NCBI GenBank assembly: GCA_944323985.1
Contig: CALUUP010000002.1
Location: 1 to 64,000, forward strand
DNA: 64,000 nt
Direction: 5' to 3'
From: Candidatus Gastranaerophilales bacterium
GTDB taxonomy: Bacteria; Cyanobacteriota; Vampirovibrionia; Gastranaerophilales; Gastranaerophilaceae
Shown: positions 26,947 to 36,160 of the stretch, piece by piece
Layout: each line of letters begins with the position of its first letter
Numbering within the stretch: the first letter of the stretch is position 1
Notes under the pieces: generated by a model
Seen by the model: the letters and a program-made list of their open reading frames with translations, nothing else
Database searches by the model: none
Told to the model about the DNA's origin: nothing
Made by a program: the position numbers and the translations under genes

Positions 26947-27843
26947 ATGAATATATCTGCAGAAAAAAAATTTGCCGCAGTTTTATCAATAACTTCTAAT
27001 ACATTAGTCCTTCTTTTTAAAATAATTGCTGGAGTTTTATCCGGAAGTATCAGTATAATTTCCGAAGCAATACATTCAGTTTCTGATTTTTTAGCTTCTG
27101 TTTTAACTTTTTTTGCAGTGACTCGCTCTAGCGAACCCGCTGATAAAGAACATCCTTTCGGACATGGAAAATATGAAGATATGTCTGGTTTTATTGAAGG
27201 CGGATTAATTATTCTTGCAGGGATCTATATTATTTATGAAGCATCTAAAAAACTTATCTATGGTTATGAACTTAAATCTGAACCTCTTTTAGGAATTATT
27301 GCAATGGCTTTTGCTGTTATTGCTAATTTTTTGGTTAGCCAATATTTGTTCTATGTAGCAAAAAAATCTGATTCTGTTTCTTTGAAAGCAGATGGAGAAC
27401 ATCTTAGAACTGATATTTATTCATCTCTTGGAGTTTTGGTTGGTCTTGTTTTAATAAAAATTACGGGTTTAACGATTTTAGATCCGATTATTGCTATAAT
27501 TGTTGCACTTTTTATTTTTAGAGCAGGATTTGAAATTTCAAAAGAAACTTTAAATAATCTTCTTGATAGTTCTTTACCTGATGATGAAATTGATGTTATT
27601 GAAAATATCTTGAAAAATAATCAAGTTATTAAAGGTTATAAAAATGTTAAGGCAAGAAAATCAGGGCAATATAAAAGAATTGAAATAACACTTTTGTTTA
27701 ATGAAGATATGAAAATTAAATGCTGCCATAGCGTGTGCGATCAAATTGAAAATGAAATAAAATCAAAGTTGCCAAATTCTACAATAGTAATTCATGCAGA
27801 ACCTGAAGTTACAAATCTTAATAATACCCTTGAAAAATGCTAA
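26947..27843 (+). CDS. Cation diffusion facilitator family transporter
   Basis: A divalent-metal efflux protein of about 298 residues with six predicted membrane helices (first near 8-30) and a cytoplasmic C-terminal domain. Metal-site motifs are SEAIHSVSDFLAS (TM2), HPFGHGKYED and LRTDIYSSLGVLVGL (TM5). It probably exports Zn, Fe or Mn. ATG 26947 is chosen because GGAG lies 8 bp before it, and this start is 1 bp after the kdsD stop, so the two are co-transcribed. Confidence 0.9.
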   Translation: MNISAEKKFAAVLSITSNTLVLLFKIIAGVLSGSISIISEAIHSVSDFLASVLTFFAVTRSSEPADKEHPFGHGKYEDMSGFIEGGLIILAGIYIIYEASKKLIYGYELKSEPLLGIIAMAFAVIANFLVSQYLFYVAKKSDSVSLKADGEHLRTDIYSSLGVLVGLVLIKITGLTILDPIIAIIVALFIFRAGFEISKETLNNLLDSSLPDDEIDVIENILKNNQVIKGYKNVKARKSGQYKRIEITLLFNEDMKIKCCHSVCDQIENEIKSKLPNSTIVIHAEPEVTNLNNTLEKC

Positions 27844-27879
27844 AAATAGTTTAAACTCAAAATAGAGGGCTATATAAGA

Positions 27880-28233
27880 ATGGATCCAATATCATCAATA
27901 GATACATCGATTTACTCCGGTATATATGAAAATAGAGCTGTTTCAACTCAAAAACAAGTAAGTGATACTTCATTTGTCCCAAAAGAAAATGAGTATGATT
28001 ATCGTGCTAAAGATGTTGATTTAAGTAATTATTATGCTACAGTCAGACCTGAAGATTTAGTTTCTACTGTCGGTAATAATGTTGTGCAATCTGCAAATAA
28101 CTTAGATAATGCTATGATAAATGCTTTAGCCAACGGTTATACCGTTAATGATGTTTGCAACATGAAATCAGCTCAAGCTGCTTATAAAGCTAATTGTACT
28201 GTTTTTAAGAGTGTTTTGGAGCTTACTATTTAG
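27880..28233 (+). CDS. small protein with axial-protein-like C-terminal helix
   Basis: A 117-residue protein with a polar, disordered-looking first half (MDPISSIDTSIYSGIYENR) and a helical C-terminus, NMKSAQAAYKANCTVFKSV. That end resembles the C-terminal heptad helix of flagellar rod proteins such as FlgC (pattern SAQRAYEAN). Similarity is limited to this helix, so a flagellar role is only a suggestion. GAGGG precedes the ATG, and the gene follows the CDF transporter by 36 bp. Confidence 0.55.
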   Translation: MDPISSIDTSIYSGIYENRAVSTQKQVSDTSFVPKENEYDYRAKDVDLSNYYATVRPEDLVSTVGNNVVQSANNLDNAMINALANGYTVNDVCNMKSAQAAYKANCTVFKSVLELTI

Positions 28234-28236
28234 AGT

Positions 28237-28851
28237 TTAGAATATCCAACTATAAACTTCATAATAAAAACGAAACATAAACAATATTATAAGTAATAAT
28301 ATTATCAAAAGTATTCCTTGAGGAGATTTCCAGTCAAAATAAACATGACTTTGTTCAACGCGTTCTTTATATGTATCAATAAAATGAACTAAATAAAAAA
28401 CATTAAAAATTACTAAATAAAATTTATTAAAGTCTAAAGCAACTCCGTATGTATTAAGAGTATATTTTTGAATTATTCTTAACACTCTGTATGTTAAAGC
28501 TACATAAACCAAACATTGAATTATTGTAGAAATAAACATTAATGCAGGGTTATGGTACATATAAATTATTAAAACAATAAAATTAATTCCTAATAACGCA
28601 AACAACCAATTTAATTTGATAGAGTCTTTTTTATTCTCAGCAATTTTATTAATAACTTTACCATTAATAAAAAACCAAATTGTAGAAAATAATCCTAATG
28701 TTAAAATTTCCAGAGTAAGAAAAGGGCCAATTTCCTTAAATTTAATATCGCTTGTATTAGGCTCTTTAAAAATTGCATTACAAAACGGACATCTGACAAT
28801 ATCAGAATCTATCTCATTATTGCAAAACGGACAATTAATTCTCTCACTCAT
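28237..28851 (-). CDS. zinc-ribbon membrane protein, DUF4234-like
   Basis: A 204-residue protein with an N-terminal zinc ribbon (INCPFCNNEIDSDIVRCPFC, cysteines at about 7, 10, 21, 24) followed by five hydrophobic helices. The region LTLGLFSTIWFFINGK resembles DUF4234 membrane domains. Function is unknown. It ends 3 bp from the convergent 27880 gene and begins with GAGG before the ATG. Confidence 0.7.
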   Translation of the reverse strand: MSERINCPFCNNEIDSDIVRCPFCNAIFKEPNTSDIKFKEIGPFLTLEILTLGLFSTIWFFINGKVINKIAENKKDSIKLNWLFALLGINFIVLIIYMYHNPALMFISTIIQCLVYVALTYRVLRIIQKYTLNTYGVALDFNKFYLVIFNVFYLVHFIDTYKERVEQSHVYFDWKSPQGILLIILLLIILFMFRFYYEVYSWIF

Positions 28852-28883
28852 TTTTGAACCTCTTTTGAGTTAATTATATCATA

Positions 28884-29519
28884 TTACAAAATTTTTGCAC
28901 AGTATTCAGCTATTGGACAATCTTGGCAGTTAGGTTTTATTGGTTTACAAACATTTTGGCCATGAGTTACTAAAAGAGTGTTAATATCTATCCAATATTT
29001 TTTAGGAAGTTTTTCTCTTAATTTAAATTCTGTTTCTTCAGGATTCTTTGTTTTAATATATCCAAGTCGATTAAAAATTCTATGAACATGAACATCTACG
29101 CATATTGCTGGTCTATTAAAACCTAGAGATAAAACAAGATTTGCTGTTTTTCTGCCTACTCCTTTAAATTTTATTAAATCTTCAATTTCATCTGGAACTT
29201 CTCCGTTTAATTCTTCGTCAATAATTCTAGATAATTCAATTATTTGTTTTGCTTTATTTTCGTAAAAACCGACAGGATAAATAGCTTTCTTAAGCTCTTC
29301 TACACTTACCTCTTTCATTTCTTTTGGAGTTTTAGCTAATTTTAACATTCTTAAAGTCGCAGGATATGTCGTTTTATCATTTGTTCTAAGACTTAATATA
29401 CAAGCAATTAAAACTAAATATGGATCTTTAAAAGAATCCATTAATAATACAAAATCACTTTTAGGCTGCTTTGCGTTTTTTAATATTTCTACTACATATT
29501 TTATATCTGAATCTTTCAT
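28884..29519 (-). CDS. nth: Endonuclease III (DNA glycosylase/AP lyase)
   Basis: Nth removes oxidised pyrimidines and cleaves the abasic site. The 211-residue product has the helix-hairpin-helix FKGVGRKTANLVLSLGF with the catalytic lysine, the catalytic aspartate in AICVDVHVHRIFNRLG, and a C-terminal [4Fe-4S] loop CKPIKPNCQDCPIAEYC. An inverted repeat lies immediately upstream (29522-29543) and may control it. Confidence 0.95.
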   Translation of the reverse strand: MKDSDIKYVVEILKNAKQPKSDFVLLMDSFKDPYLVLIACILSLRTNDKTTYPATLRMLKLAKTPKEMKEVSVEELKKAIYPVGFYENKAKQIIELSRIIDEELNGEVPDEIEDLIKFKGVGRKTANLVLSLGFNRPAICVDVHVHRIFNRLGYIKTKNPEETEFKLREKLPKKYWIDINTLLVTHGQNVCKPIKPNCQDCPIAEYCAKIL

Positions 29520-29521
29520 AA

Positions 29522-29543
29522 TTTTGTTATCATTATAACAAAA
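29522..29543. promoter_or_regulatory. inverted repeat upstream of nth
   Basis: TTTTGTTAT-CATT-ATAACAAAA is a perfect 9-bp inverted repeat right before the nth start. On the minus strand the centre reads TTATAATGATAAC, close to the PerR/Fur-type 7-1-7 pattern. It could be an operator linking DNA repair to oxidative stress or iron; this is inference. Confidence 0.4.
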
Positions 29544-29691
29544 ATATTTGTATTAACCAGTGGGCTAATAATTTTAATATATTTTCTGTTTTATATTAAA
29601 TTTTGTTAAAATTTTCCTTTGTTTTTAGGTTTGTTTATGCTAGCATTTTCTTTGAGAGAATCGTAATATAGTTTGGAAGTAAAAAAATAAA

Positions 29692-30579
29692 ATGGATACT
29701 GTTAAGATTTCTGTGATTATGCCTATATATAATCCTCCCAAAGATTTTTTTAAAGAGGCTATTGAAAGTATACTTAACCAGTCGTATGAAAATTTCGAAT
29801 TAATTATTATAAATGACGGTTCAGATGAATATGTTGAAGAAATAATAAAAACTTATAAAGATTCTCGAATAAAATATTATTATCAAGAAAATAGGGGAGT
29901 TTCAGCAGCTAGAAATAAAGGTTTAAAATTAGCTCAAGGTGAATACATTGCAATGGCAGATTCAGATGACATTTCTGATAAGTATAGATTAGAAAAACAA
30001 TTAGAGTATTTAAAAAACCATCAGGATGTGTCTCTAATAGGATCTTGGATAAAAAGAATTCCTCAAAATTGTGTTATTAAGTTTCAAGAAAATATAGGAA
30101 TTATAGATTTATTGGCGGATTGTTGTGTTATGCAGCCAACAATTATGTTTAAAAAAGAAATTATTGAGAAATACAGTCTATATTATGATGAAAACTTAAT
30201 TTGTGCAGAAGATTATGATTTATATGCGAGAGCTATAAAATATGTTAGAATAGCAAATATTCAAGAATGTTTGGTTAATTATAGAGTCTATGAATCAAAT
30301 ACAAGTTCTACAAAACGTGAAGAACGAGTTATATCAAGTTTTATTGTACAAGACAAATTGTTAAATTTATTAAGCGATGATGAATCAACAAGAAAAAAGA
30401 TTCTTGATGTTGCTTATAGTCAAAAATATAAAAGAAATTCTTGGATAGAATGGTTATTTTCTATGAAAAATCTATACAAAGATTGGAAAAAATATAAACT
30501 ATTTACAATTTTAGGAATAGAAATAAACATATTTTTAAAAACATATAGTAGTCGCCAAATGATTAAAGAAACATATTAA
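29692..30579 (+). CDS. Glycosyltransferase family 2
   Basis: A GT-A fold inverting transferase, 295 residues. VSIVIPVYN-like opening KISVIMPIYNPPKDFFKEA, NDGSDEYVEEI, GVSAARNKGLKLAQGEYIA and the DxD-type MADSDDIS are present, with AEDYDLYARAI as the later acidic motif. It starts the glycan locus and is followed closely by six genes on the same strand. The acceptor and donor sugars cannot be deduced. Confidence 0.9.
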   Translation: MDTVKISVIMPIYNPPKDFFKEAIESILNQSYENFELIIINDGSDEYVEEIIKTYKDSRIKYYYQENRGVSAARNKGLKLAQGEYIAMADSDDISDKYRLEKQLEYLKNHQDVSLIGSWIKRIPQNCVIKFQENIGIIDLLADCCVMQPTIMFKKEIIEKYSLYYDENLICAEDYDLYARAIKYVRIANIQECLVNYRVYESNTSSTKREERVISSFIVQDKLLNLLSDDESTRKKILDVAYSQKYKRNSWIEWLFSMKNLYKDWKKYKLFTILGIEINIFLKTYSSRQMIKETY

Positions 30580-30600
30580 GATAAAGGACAAAAAAAGAAA

Positions 30601-31527
30601 TTGAAAAAAATTATTCATTATTTTTATGACAATGTAAACATATGGGAGAAAAATAATTCTCCTATGTTTAGAATGTGTTATGCATCTTGGCTTAAATTTT
30701 GTCCTGATTACGAAATCAAATTATGGCATACTGATATGCCTGAATTCAAAGAAATTTTAAAAAAATCAAAATTTGTCCGTTTATGTTATAAGTATAAACT
30801 TTGGGCATTTATTGCAGATTATATAAGACATTATGCTTGTTATAATTATGGGGGAATATATTTAGATACAGATGTTCAATTATTAAACAATTTCGACAAA
30901 TTTTTAAGTGAAGATTTTTTTGTATCAATTGAAGGTGATATAATTAATGGAGAAAATATTCCTGAAACGGCGGTTATGGGAGGCGAAAAAGGAAATCTGG
31001 TATCTAAAAAAATGTTAGAAATATATGATTCCGATGAAATTTTTACAATAGATTATTTAATAGCACCAATAGTTTTAAAAAAAGCATTAAAAAATGAAAT
31101 TAATTTTAAAACAATACAATATACAAATGAAAAATATAATAAAATTGCAGAAGAGTTCTATAATGATGCAAATAATACAAAACTAACAAATTACGAACTG
31201 TATAGAAATCAAGAAATCTATAAAAATAAAGAATTAAAAATCAGCATATATCCTTCAGAATATTTCTGTCCAAGTTGGACAGCGTTTGGCGAAAAAGCTT
31301 TTACGGATAAAACAATTGCTGTACATTGGAACCAAAGTTCTTGGTGGGAAAATATTTCAAAATTGAAATTATTACAATCATATAGATATAAAAATCCAAT
31401 AAAACGATATATTTATAGAAATAATGAAAGATATGTAAAAATACTTACTTTTTTTATTCCTAATAAAAAATTACGAAAAAAAATTAGAAAAAAACTAGTA
31501 GACAAATTTTATAAATATAAAAAATAA
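30601..31527 (+). CDS. capsular polysaccharide glycosyltransferase, GT32-like
   Basis: A 308-residue protein starting KKIIHYFYD, corresponding to the IPKIIHQIW opening of the GT32/OCH1 group. The catalytic DxD lies in GGIYLDTDVQLL (about 82-93), after ADYIRHYACYNYGG. A late HWNQSSW block coordinates the donor in this group. The start is TTG with AAAGGAC 14 bp upstream. The tail is very basic, which is compatible with membrane association. It probably adds a hexose to a surface glycan. Confidence 0.85.
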   Translation: MKKIIHYFYDNVNIWEKNNSPMFRMCYASWLKFCPDYEIKLWHTDMPEFKEILKKSKFVRLCYKYKLWAFIADYIRHYACYNYGGIYLDTDVQLLNNFDKFLSEDFFVSIEGDIINGENIPETAVMGGEKGNLVSKKMLEIYDSDEIFTIDYLIAPIVLKKALKNEINFKTIQYTNEKYNKIAEEFYNDANNTKLTNYELYRNQEIYKNKELKISIYPSEYFCPSWTAFGEKAFTDKTIAVHWNQSSWWENISKLKLLQSYRYKNPIKRYIYRNNERYVKILTFFIPNKKLRKKIRKKLVDKFYKYKK

Positions 31528-31585
31528 TATAAATTTATCATTTAGAATAATTTAAATACGATATATAATTTTATAAAAGGTAATA

Positions 31586-32872
31586 ATGGAAAAAGAAAAT
31601 ATTAATTTAATATATGATGCTAGTATATTAGCAAACGCTCTACATAATAACTCTGGGCGTTCTGGGATATTCTTTACTGCAAAAAATATTTTTGATGAAT
31701 TAATAAAACGAGATAACATAAATTTAGCTTTATATAGTTCTTTGAATGATTTTTATAATTTAAATAAATATTTAAAATTAGAATATAAAAATTATGATTT
31801 TAAAGTTTTTGTTAATATACGATATATTAAAATACTAAATTTATATTATAGAATCATAGAAAAACGCAAGGCTTTAAAAAAACAAAAACAACCAATTAAA
31901 AGATTTCTATTAAAAATTTTGTTATTTATACTAAAACCTTTACACAAAATTTCTAATAATAAAAATTTTATTAATGAAATTTCACAGTATGATTTTTTTC
32001 TTTCTCCAATGTATAAAATTCCTGATGAAATTACTAAAATTAATAAAATAAAAAAATATATATTATTACATGATGTAGTTCCACTAATGTTACCAAATTT
32101 AAATCCAGATTCTAGACAAGATTCTTGGTATTCTAAGTTGATAAATCAAATAAACAAGAACGATTATTATTTTACAAATTCTGAAAATACTAAACAAGAT
32201 TTTTTGAAGTATTGTCCACAAATCGATCCAAATAAGATAACAACTACATTATTAGCCTGTGATGAAAAATTTAAACCAGCTAATATAGAAGAAATAAAAA
32301 AAGCAAAAGAAAAATACAATATCCCAACAAATAAAAAATACATTTTTAGTCTTTGTACACTAGAGCCTAGAAAAAATTTAATCAAAGCAGTAAAAACATT
32401 CATTAAATTTATACAAAAAAATAACATCGAAGACTTAATTTTTGTTCTAGGTGGTGGACAATGGGATTATTTTATAGTTCAACTAGAACAGGAAATAAAC
32501 AACTTTAAAGAATATAAAGATAAAATTATAAAAGCAGGATATATTGATGATGAGGATTTAGCCCCATTATATAGTGGGGCAGAATGGTTTATATACACGT
32601 CCCAATACGAAGGATTTGGGCTTCCTCCATTAGAAGCTATGAGCTGTGGTTGTCCTGTTATCACCTCAAATAATTCATCCTTACCGGAAGTAGTTGGTGA
32701 TGCGGGGATAATGATTGATTGGGATAGTGATGAACAACATATTCAAGCATATGAAAAATACTATTTTGATAGTAATTTAAGAAAAGAAAACTCTCAAAAA
32801 GGTTTATTAAGAGCAAAAAAATTTTCTTGGAAAAATTGTGTAGATCAAATGCTAAATAAAATGGGAAATTAA
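31586..32872 (+). CDS. Glycosyltransferase family 4 (group 1)
   Basis: A GT-B retaining transferase of 428 residues. The C-terminal domain has [43 protein letters not shown] and [16 protein letters not shown], which hold the donor-binding E-x7-E motif. The N-terminal half is lysine-rich, with [12 protein letters not shown]. It follows the GT32-like gene and precedes an acyltransferase by 3 bp, so it belongs to the same surface-polysaccharide operon. Confidence 0.92.
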   Translation: MEKENINLIYDASILANALHNNSGRSGIFFTAKNIFDELIKRDNINLALYSSLNDFYNLNKYLKLEYKNYDFKVFVNIRYIKILNLYYRIIEKRKALKKQKQPIKRFLLKILLFILKPLHKISNNKNFINEISQYDFFLSPMYKIPDEITKINKIKKYILLHDVVPLMLPNLNPDSRQDSWYSKLINQINKNDYYFTNSENTKQDFLKYCPQIDPNKITTTLLACDEKFKPANIEEIKKAKEKYNIPTNKKYIFSLCTLEPRKNLIKAVKTFIKFIQKNNIEDLIFVLGGGQWDYFIVQLEQEINNFKEYKDKIIKAGYIDDEDLAPLYSGAEWFIYTSQYEGFGLPPLEAMSCGCPVITSNNSSLPEVVGDAGIMIDWDSDEQHIQAYEKYYFDSNLRKENSQKGLLRAKKFSWKNCVDQMLNKMGN

Positions 32873-32875
32873 TAA

Positions 32876-33592
32876 ATGAAACAAATTTATAGATTCTTGT
32901 GGCACATTACTTTTAAAAAATTTCTATTCTTTAGAGCTAAATACAAAGGTTGGGGTAGTGGCAATAAAATAATTTTAATAACAAAAAATGGAAAAAAAGA
33001 AATTTCTCCATACACAAAAATCAAAGGACTGACAATTGATTTTTATGGAGATAATAATGTTGTAGAGCTTGGAGAAAATTTAAAACTTAATAATTCAATT
33101 TTTTGTTTCAAAAGCAATAATAATAAAATAAAAATGTGTTCTGATTCAAAAGGGAGATATACAGTCATTACCTATGATAACGATAGTTATTTTGAAGTAG
33201 GTGAAAAAACTAGCACTTGTGATATTGCAGTTTCCCTAATAGGTAATAAAGTTATTATAGGAAAAGATTGTATGATTTCAAATAGAGTCGTCATATGGGG
33301 AGATGGACATAGTGTATTAGATGCAACGACATCAGAAGTTATCAATCTTCCGAAAGAAACTTTAACAGTAGGAGACCACGTTTGGATAGGAGAACGTGTA
33401 ACTTTATTAAAAAAGGCTAAAATTCCCAATAATTGTATAGTTGGACTTGCATCAGTTGTAACCAAACCTTTTAGCGAAGAAAACTGTTTAATTGTGGGTA
33501 ATCCTGCCAAAATTTGCAAAAGAAATATCGATTGGCATAGATACAAACCAAAATATTTTATAAACTCCAAAACTGATTATAAAAATTTTTAA
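32876..33592 (+). CDS. hexapeptide-repeat acyltransferase
   Basis: A left-handed beta-helix acyltransferase, 238 residues. Hexapeptide turns run from about 55 to 215, including VIIGKDCMISNRVVIWGDGH, VGDHVWIGERVTLLKKAKIP and NNCIVGLASVVTKPF. The catalytic histidine is probably that in WGDGHSV. NPAKICKRNI near the end is typical of LbH O-acetyltransferases. It likely acetylates a sugar of the locus product. Only 3 bp separate it from the upstream glycosyltransferase. Confidence 0.88.
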   Translation: MKQIYRFLWHITFKKFLFFRAKYKGWGSGNKIILITKNGKKEISPYTKIKGLTIDFYGDNNVVELGENLKLNNSIFCFKSNNNKIKMCSDSKGRYTVITYDNDSYFEVGEKTSTCDIAVSLIGNKVIIGKDCMISNRVVIWGDGHSVLDATTSEVINLPKETLTVGDHVWIGERVTLLKKAKIPNNCIVGLASVVTKPFSEENCLIVGNPAKICKRNIDWHRYKPKYFINSKTDYKNF

Positions 33593-33620
33593 AATATATA
33601 ACAAAAAGGAATAATACATA

Positions 33621-34880
33621 ATGAAATTAATATTTATCAACGATTTTTTAATGCATTCAAAAACAAATAAAGGTACCTGGCATAAATGGTTTATTAACAT
33701 AATAAATCCTATTATAGAAACTTTAATCAGTTCTTCTATACAAGATTTGTATGAATTGAAATATAATGGTGAAAATTTTTCACGCGAGACTTTTTTTAAA
33801 TTATCTAACATTAAAAATTATACTGAAAGTTATTATGCATATGATATTAAGAGTATAAAACAAGCCTCTTGGGACTATTTGTTTAATTACATAACAGAAG
33901 AAACATTTATTATCGGTTTTGAAATGGGTTTAGCCTTAAGAGAACTTTTCAACAAAAAAAATATTAAATTTATAAACTTTTGGGTTCATTCTTTTAAATT
34001 ATTTGATGATGTTCCCTTTATGTTAAACACAAATGATATAAATATATATAATATATTATTAAAATATCAAGTTCCAAAAATAAAATTTAAATTTTATGCA
34101 AATTATTGGAAAAATGTTGTTATAGAAAATAATAAATTTAATGATAAATTTATAGAAGATAATTGTATTTTATTTGTTGGACAAACTTTTAAAGATGCTT
34201 CTATAAAAAGAGGGGATAAATATTTAAATATACTTGATTTCAAAGACAAACTTCAAGAATATTCAACAAAATATAGTAAAATTTACTATATTCCTCATCC
34301 TTTAGTAGCAAATATTAAAGAAGTTGATGACTATATACAATCTACTCCGTATATTGAAAAACTTCAAAATATTCCTACTTATTATCTTTTATCATCTGAT
34401 AAAATAAAAAAAGTTATAGGAATTTCCTCTTCTGTTTTATATGAGGCTCAATTTTTTGATAAAGAGATTGAATACTTATATCAACCATTTTTTGAAATTG
34501 ACAATAAATTTGGATTAAATAATTTTGTTTCAATTTTAAATGATTATTTTAACCCAGAATTTTGGAAACAAATATTATCATTATATTTTAATACAAATGA
34601 ATGTAATATTAATGAAATATTATTTTCAGAAACAAATAATAAAATTCGTAATATCAGAAATTTATATTGGGGCTATAAAGATCTTGAAAACATTAATAAC
34701 TCAAAAATAAATAATTCTTCAAATATTTCTAATAGAAACATAACTAAAAAAAGGAAATATATATATTTTAAATACTATTATTATACATTCTTATCAAAAA
34801 TAACTTTTGGTCAGACAAAAAAAAAGTTAAAAAACAAACAAGAAAAATATTATAACTTAAAAAATATTAAAAATAATTAA
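33621..34880 (+). CDS. putative glycan biosynthesis protein (GT-B-like)
   Basis: A 419-residue protein of unknown family. The middle reads CILFVGQTFKDASIKRGD, and later IYYIPHPL and KVIGISSSVLYEAQFFDKEI. This order (strand, then H-P, then a GxSSx-E loop) is reminiscent of GT-B sialyltransferase- or capsule-type enzymes such as GT52. The C-terminal 70 residues are very rich in K, N and Y. It lies inside the glycan operon, 28 bp after the acyltransferase and 20 bp before the FrhB-like gene. Assignment as a glycosyltransferase is inference. Confidence 0.5.
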   Translation: MKLIFINDFLMHSKTNKGTWHKWFINIINPIIETLISSSIQDLYELKYNGENFSRETFFKLSNIKNYTESYYAYDIKSIKQASWDYLFNYITEETFIIGFEMGLALRELFNKKNIKFINFWVHSFKLFDDVPFMLNTNDINIYNILLKYQVPKIKFKFYANYWKNVVIENNKFNDKFIEDNCILFVGQTFKDASIKRGDKYLNILDFKDKLQEYSTKYSKIYYIPHPLVANIKEVDDYIQSTPYIEKLQNIPTYYLLSSDKIKKVIGISSSVLYEAQFFDKEIEYLYQPFFEIDNKFGLNNFVSILNDYFNPEFWKQILSLYFNTNECNINEILFSETNNKIRNIRNLYWGYKDLENINNSKINNSSNISNRNITKKRKYIYFKYYYYTFLSKITFGQTKKKLKNKQEKYYNLKNIKNN

Positions 34881-34900
34881 TAAGGTAAATAAATCAACAT

Positions 34901-36160
34901 ATGAAAAAAGATAAAAATGTAATTAAATTAACTGTAAAATATAATCTTTGTATCGGTTGTGGAATTTGTAAAGTCGCTTGCGAATCTAATGCTATTACAA
35001 TGATTAGAAATCAATATGGTGAAATAACTCCTCATATAAATAGAAATAAATGTACAAATTGTGGGTTATGTGTTTTATGTTGCCCCAATACACAAACAAA
35101 TCTAAAAAAAGAAGCTTTAAAAATTAAAACAATAGAATGCTCCAATGCGTACGGATTACAAAATGCTAATTATTATTTAGCTTGGAATCCTGATAAAAAA
35201 CAACGACAAAATTCTTGCTCTGGAGGAGCTGTTACAAAATTTGCAGAATATTTATTTAAAAATAATAAAATACAAGGAATGATCCATGTAAAAAGAGTTT
35301 GGGGACATAGAGGAGATTTGCATTATAAAGCTATAATGAGTACAAAAATTGAAGATTTTTATAAAAATTCTAGTTCCGCTTATCAACAAATTGATTTTTC
35401 AGAAATTTTAACAAAATTAGAGAAAGAAAAAACGTATTTTATGACTGGAACCCCTTGCGTAATCAGAGGAATTAAGAGTTTAATAAAAAATAACTATAAA
35501 TTTAAATCTATAAAAATTATAACTTGTGCCTTAATATGTTCTCATAATACAAATTCACAATTTATAGATTTTCTAACAGAGATTAATAAATTAAAAGATG
35601 ATGAAAAATGGAAAGTAAACCTCCGTTATAAAGACGATTCAATGATTGATGCTAATAATTTTAAAAATTATATTTATACAAAAAAAAATATTTTACTTAA
35701 TAAAAATCGTTTTGAAAGTGGTTGGACGCATCTTTGGAGAAATTATTATTTTGCAATGGGTGCTTGTTTAAAATGTCCAGATTTTTGGGGATATGAAGCA
35801 GATATATCAGTAAAAGACGCTTGGGGGGAATGGGCAAGTGATCCTCTTGGCAAGTCAATTGTTATAATAAGAGATACAAATTTAAAAAAAGATTTTATCA
35901 ATTCAAATTTGAATATTGAAAAACTAGATTATAACATAATAAAAGATCATCAATTATCAACTGCGATTTTTAAACAAACAGAATCATATAATAAAAATTT
36001 TAAACCTTTATTATCTAAATCTAATAGAAAAAATGGTTTATTAAAATTTTATATTATTTCAAATTGTTCAAAATTATTATATAAAATTTTTGGAAGTTCT
36101 TTTACTTATAAAGTTATGAAAATAATAGAAAAATTCGCAAAATTTGGAGAAAAATTATGA
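34901..36160 (+). CDS. FrhB-like F420-hydrogenase beta-subunit family protein with ferredoxin domain
   Basis: A 419-residue protein with an N-terminal two-cluster ferredoxin (CIGCGICKVACESNAI and CTNCGLCVLCCPN, residues about 17-65). FrhB N- and C-terminal domains follow, with QNSCSGGAVTKFAEYL, FMTGTPCVIRGIKSL and GACLKCPDFWGYEADISVKDAWG. In polysaccharide loci this family regularly neighbours a pyruvyl transferase, as here (4-bp overlap). It is not a hydrogenase subunit in this setting. A redox step on a sugar or lipid-linked intermediate is suspected but unproven. Confidence 0.88.
   Translation: MKKDKNVIKLTVKYNLCIGCGICKVACESNAITMIRNQYGEITPHINRNKCTNCGLCVLCCPNTQTNLKKEALKIKTIECSNAYGLQNANYYLAWNPDKKQRQNSCSGGAVTKFAEYLFKNNKIQGMIHVKRVWGHRGDLHYKAIMSTKIEDFYKNSSSAYQQIDFSEILTKLEKEKTYFMTGTPCVIRGIKSLIKNNYKFKSIKIITCALICSHNTNSQFIDFLTEINKLKDDEKWKVNLRYKDDSMIDANNFKNYIYTKKNILLNKNRFESGWTHLWRNYYFAMGACLKCPDFWGYEADISVKDAWGEWASDPLGKSIVIIRDTNLKKDFINSNLNIEKLDYNIIKDHQLSTAIFKQTESYNKNFKPLLSKSNRKNGLLKFYIISNCSKLLYKIFGSSFTYKVMKIIEKFAKFGEKL

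Noticed and set aside
34901..36160. FrhB-like gene considered as evidence of F420 hydrogenase or methanogen-type metabolism
   Set aside because: No other hydrogenase subunits; neighbours are glycan genes, the usual setting for this subgroup.
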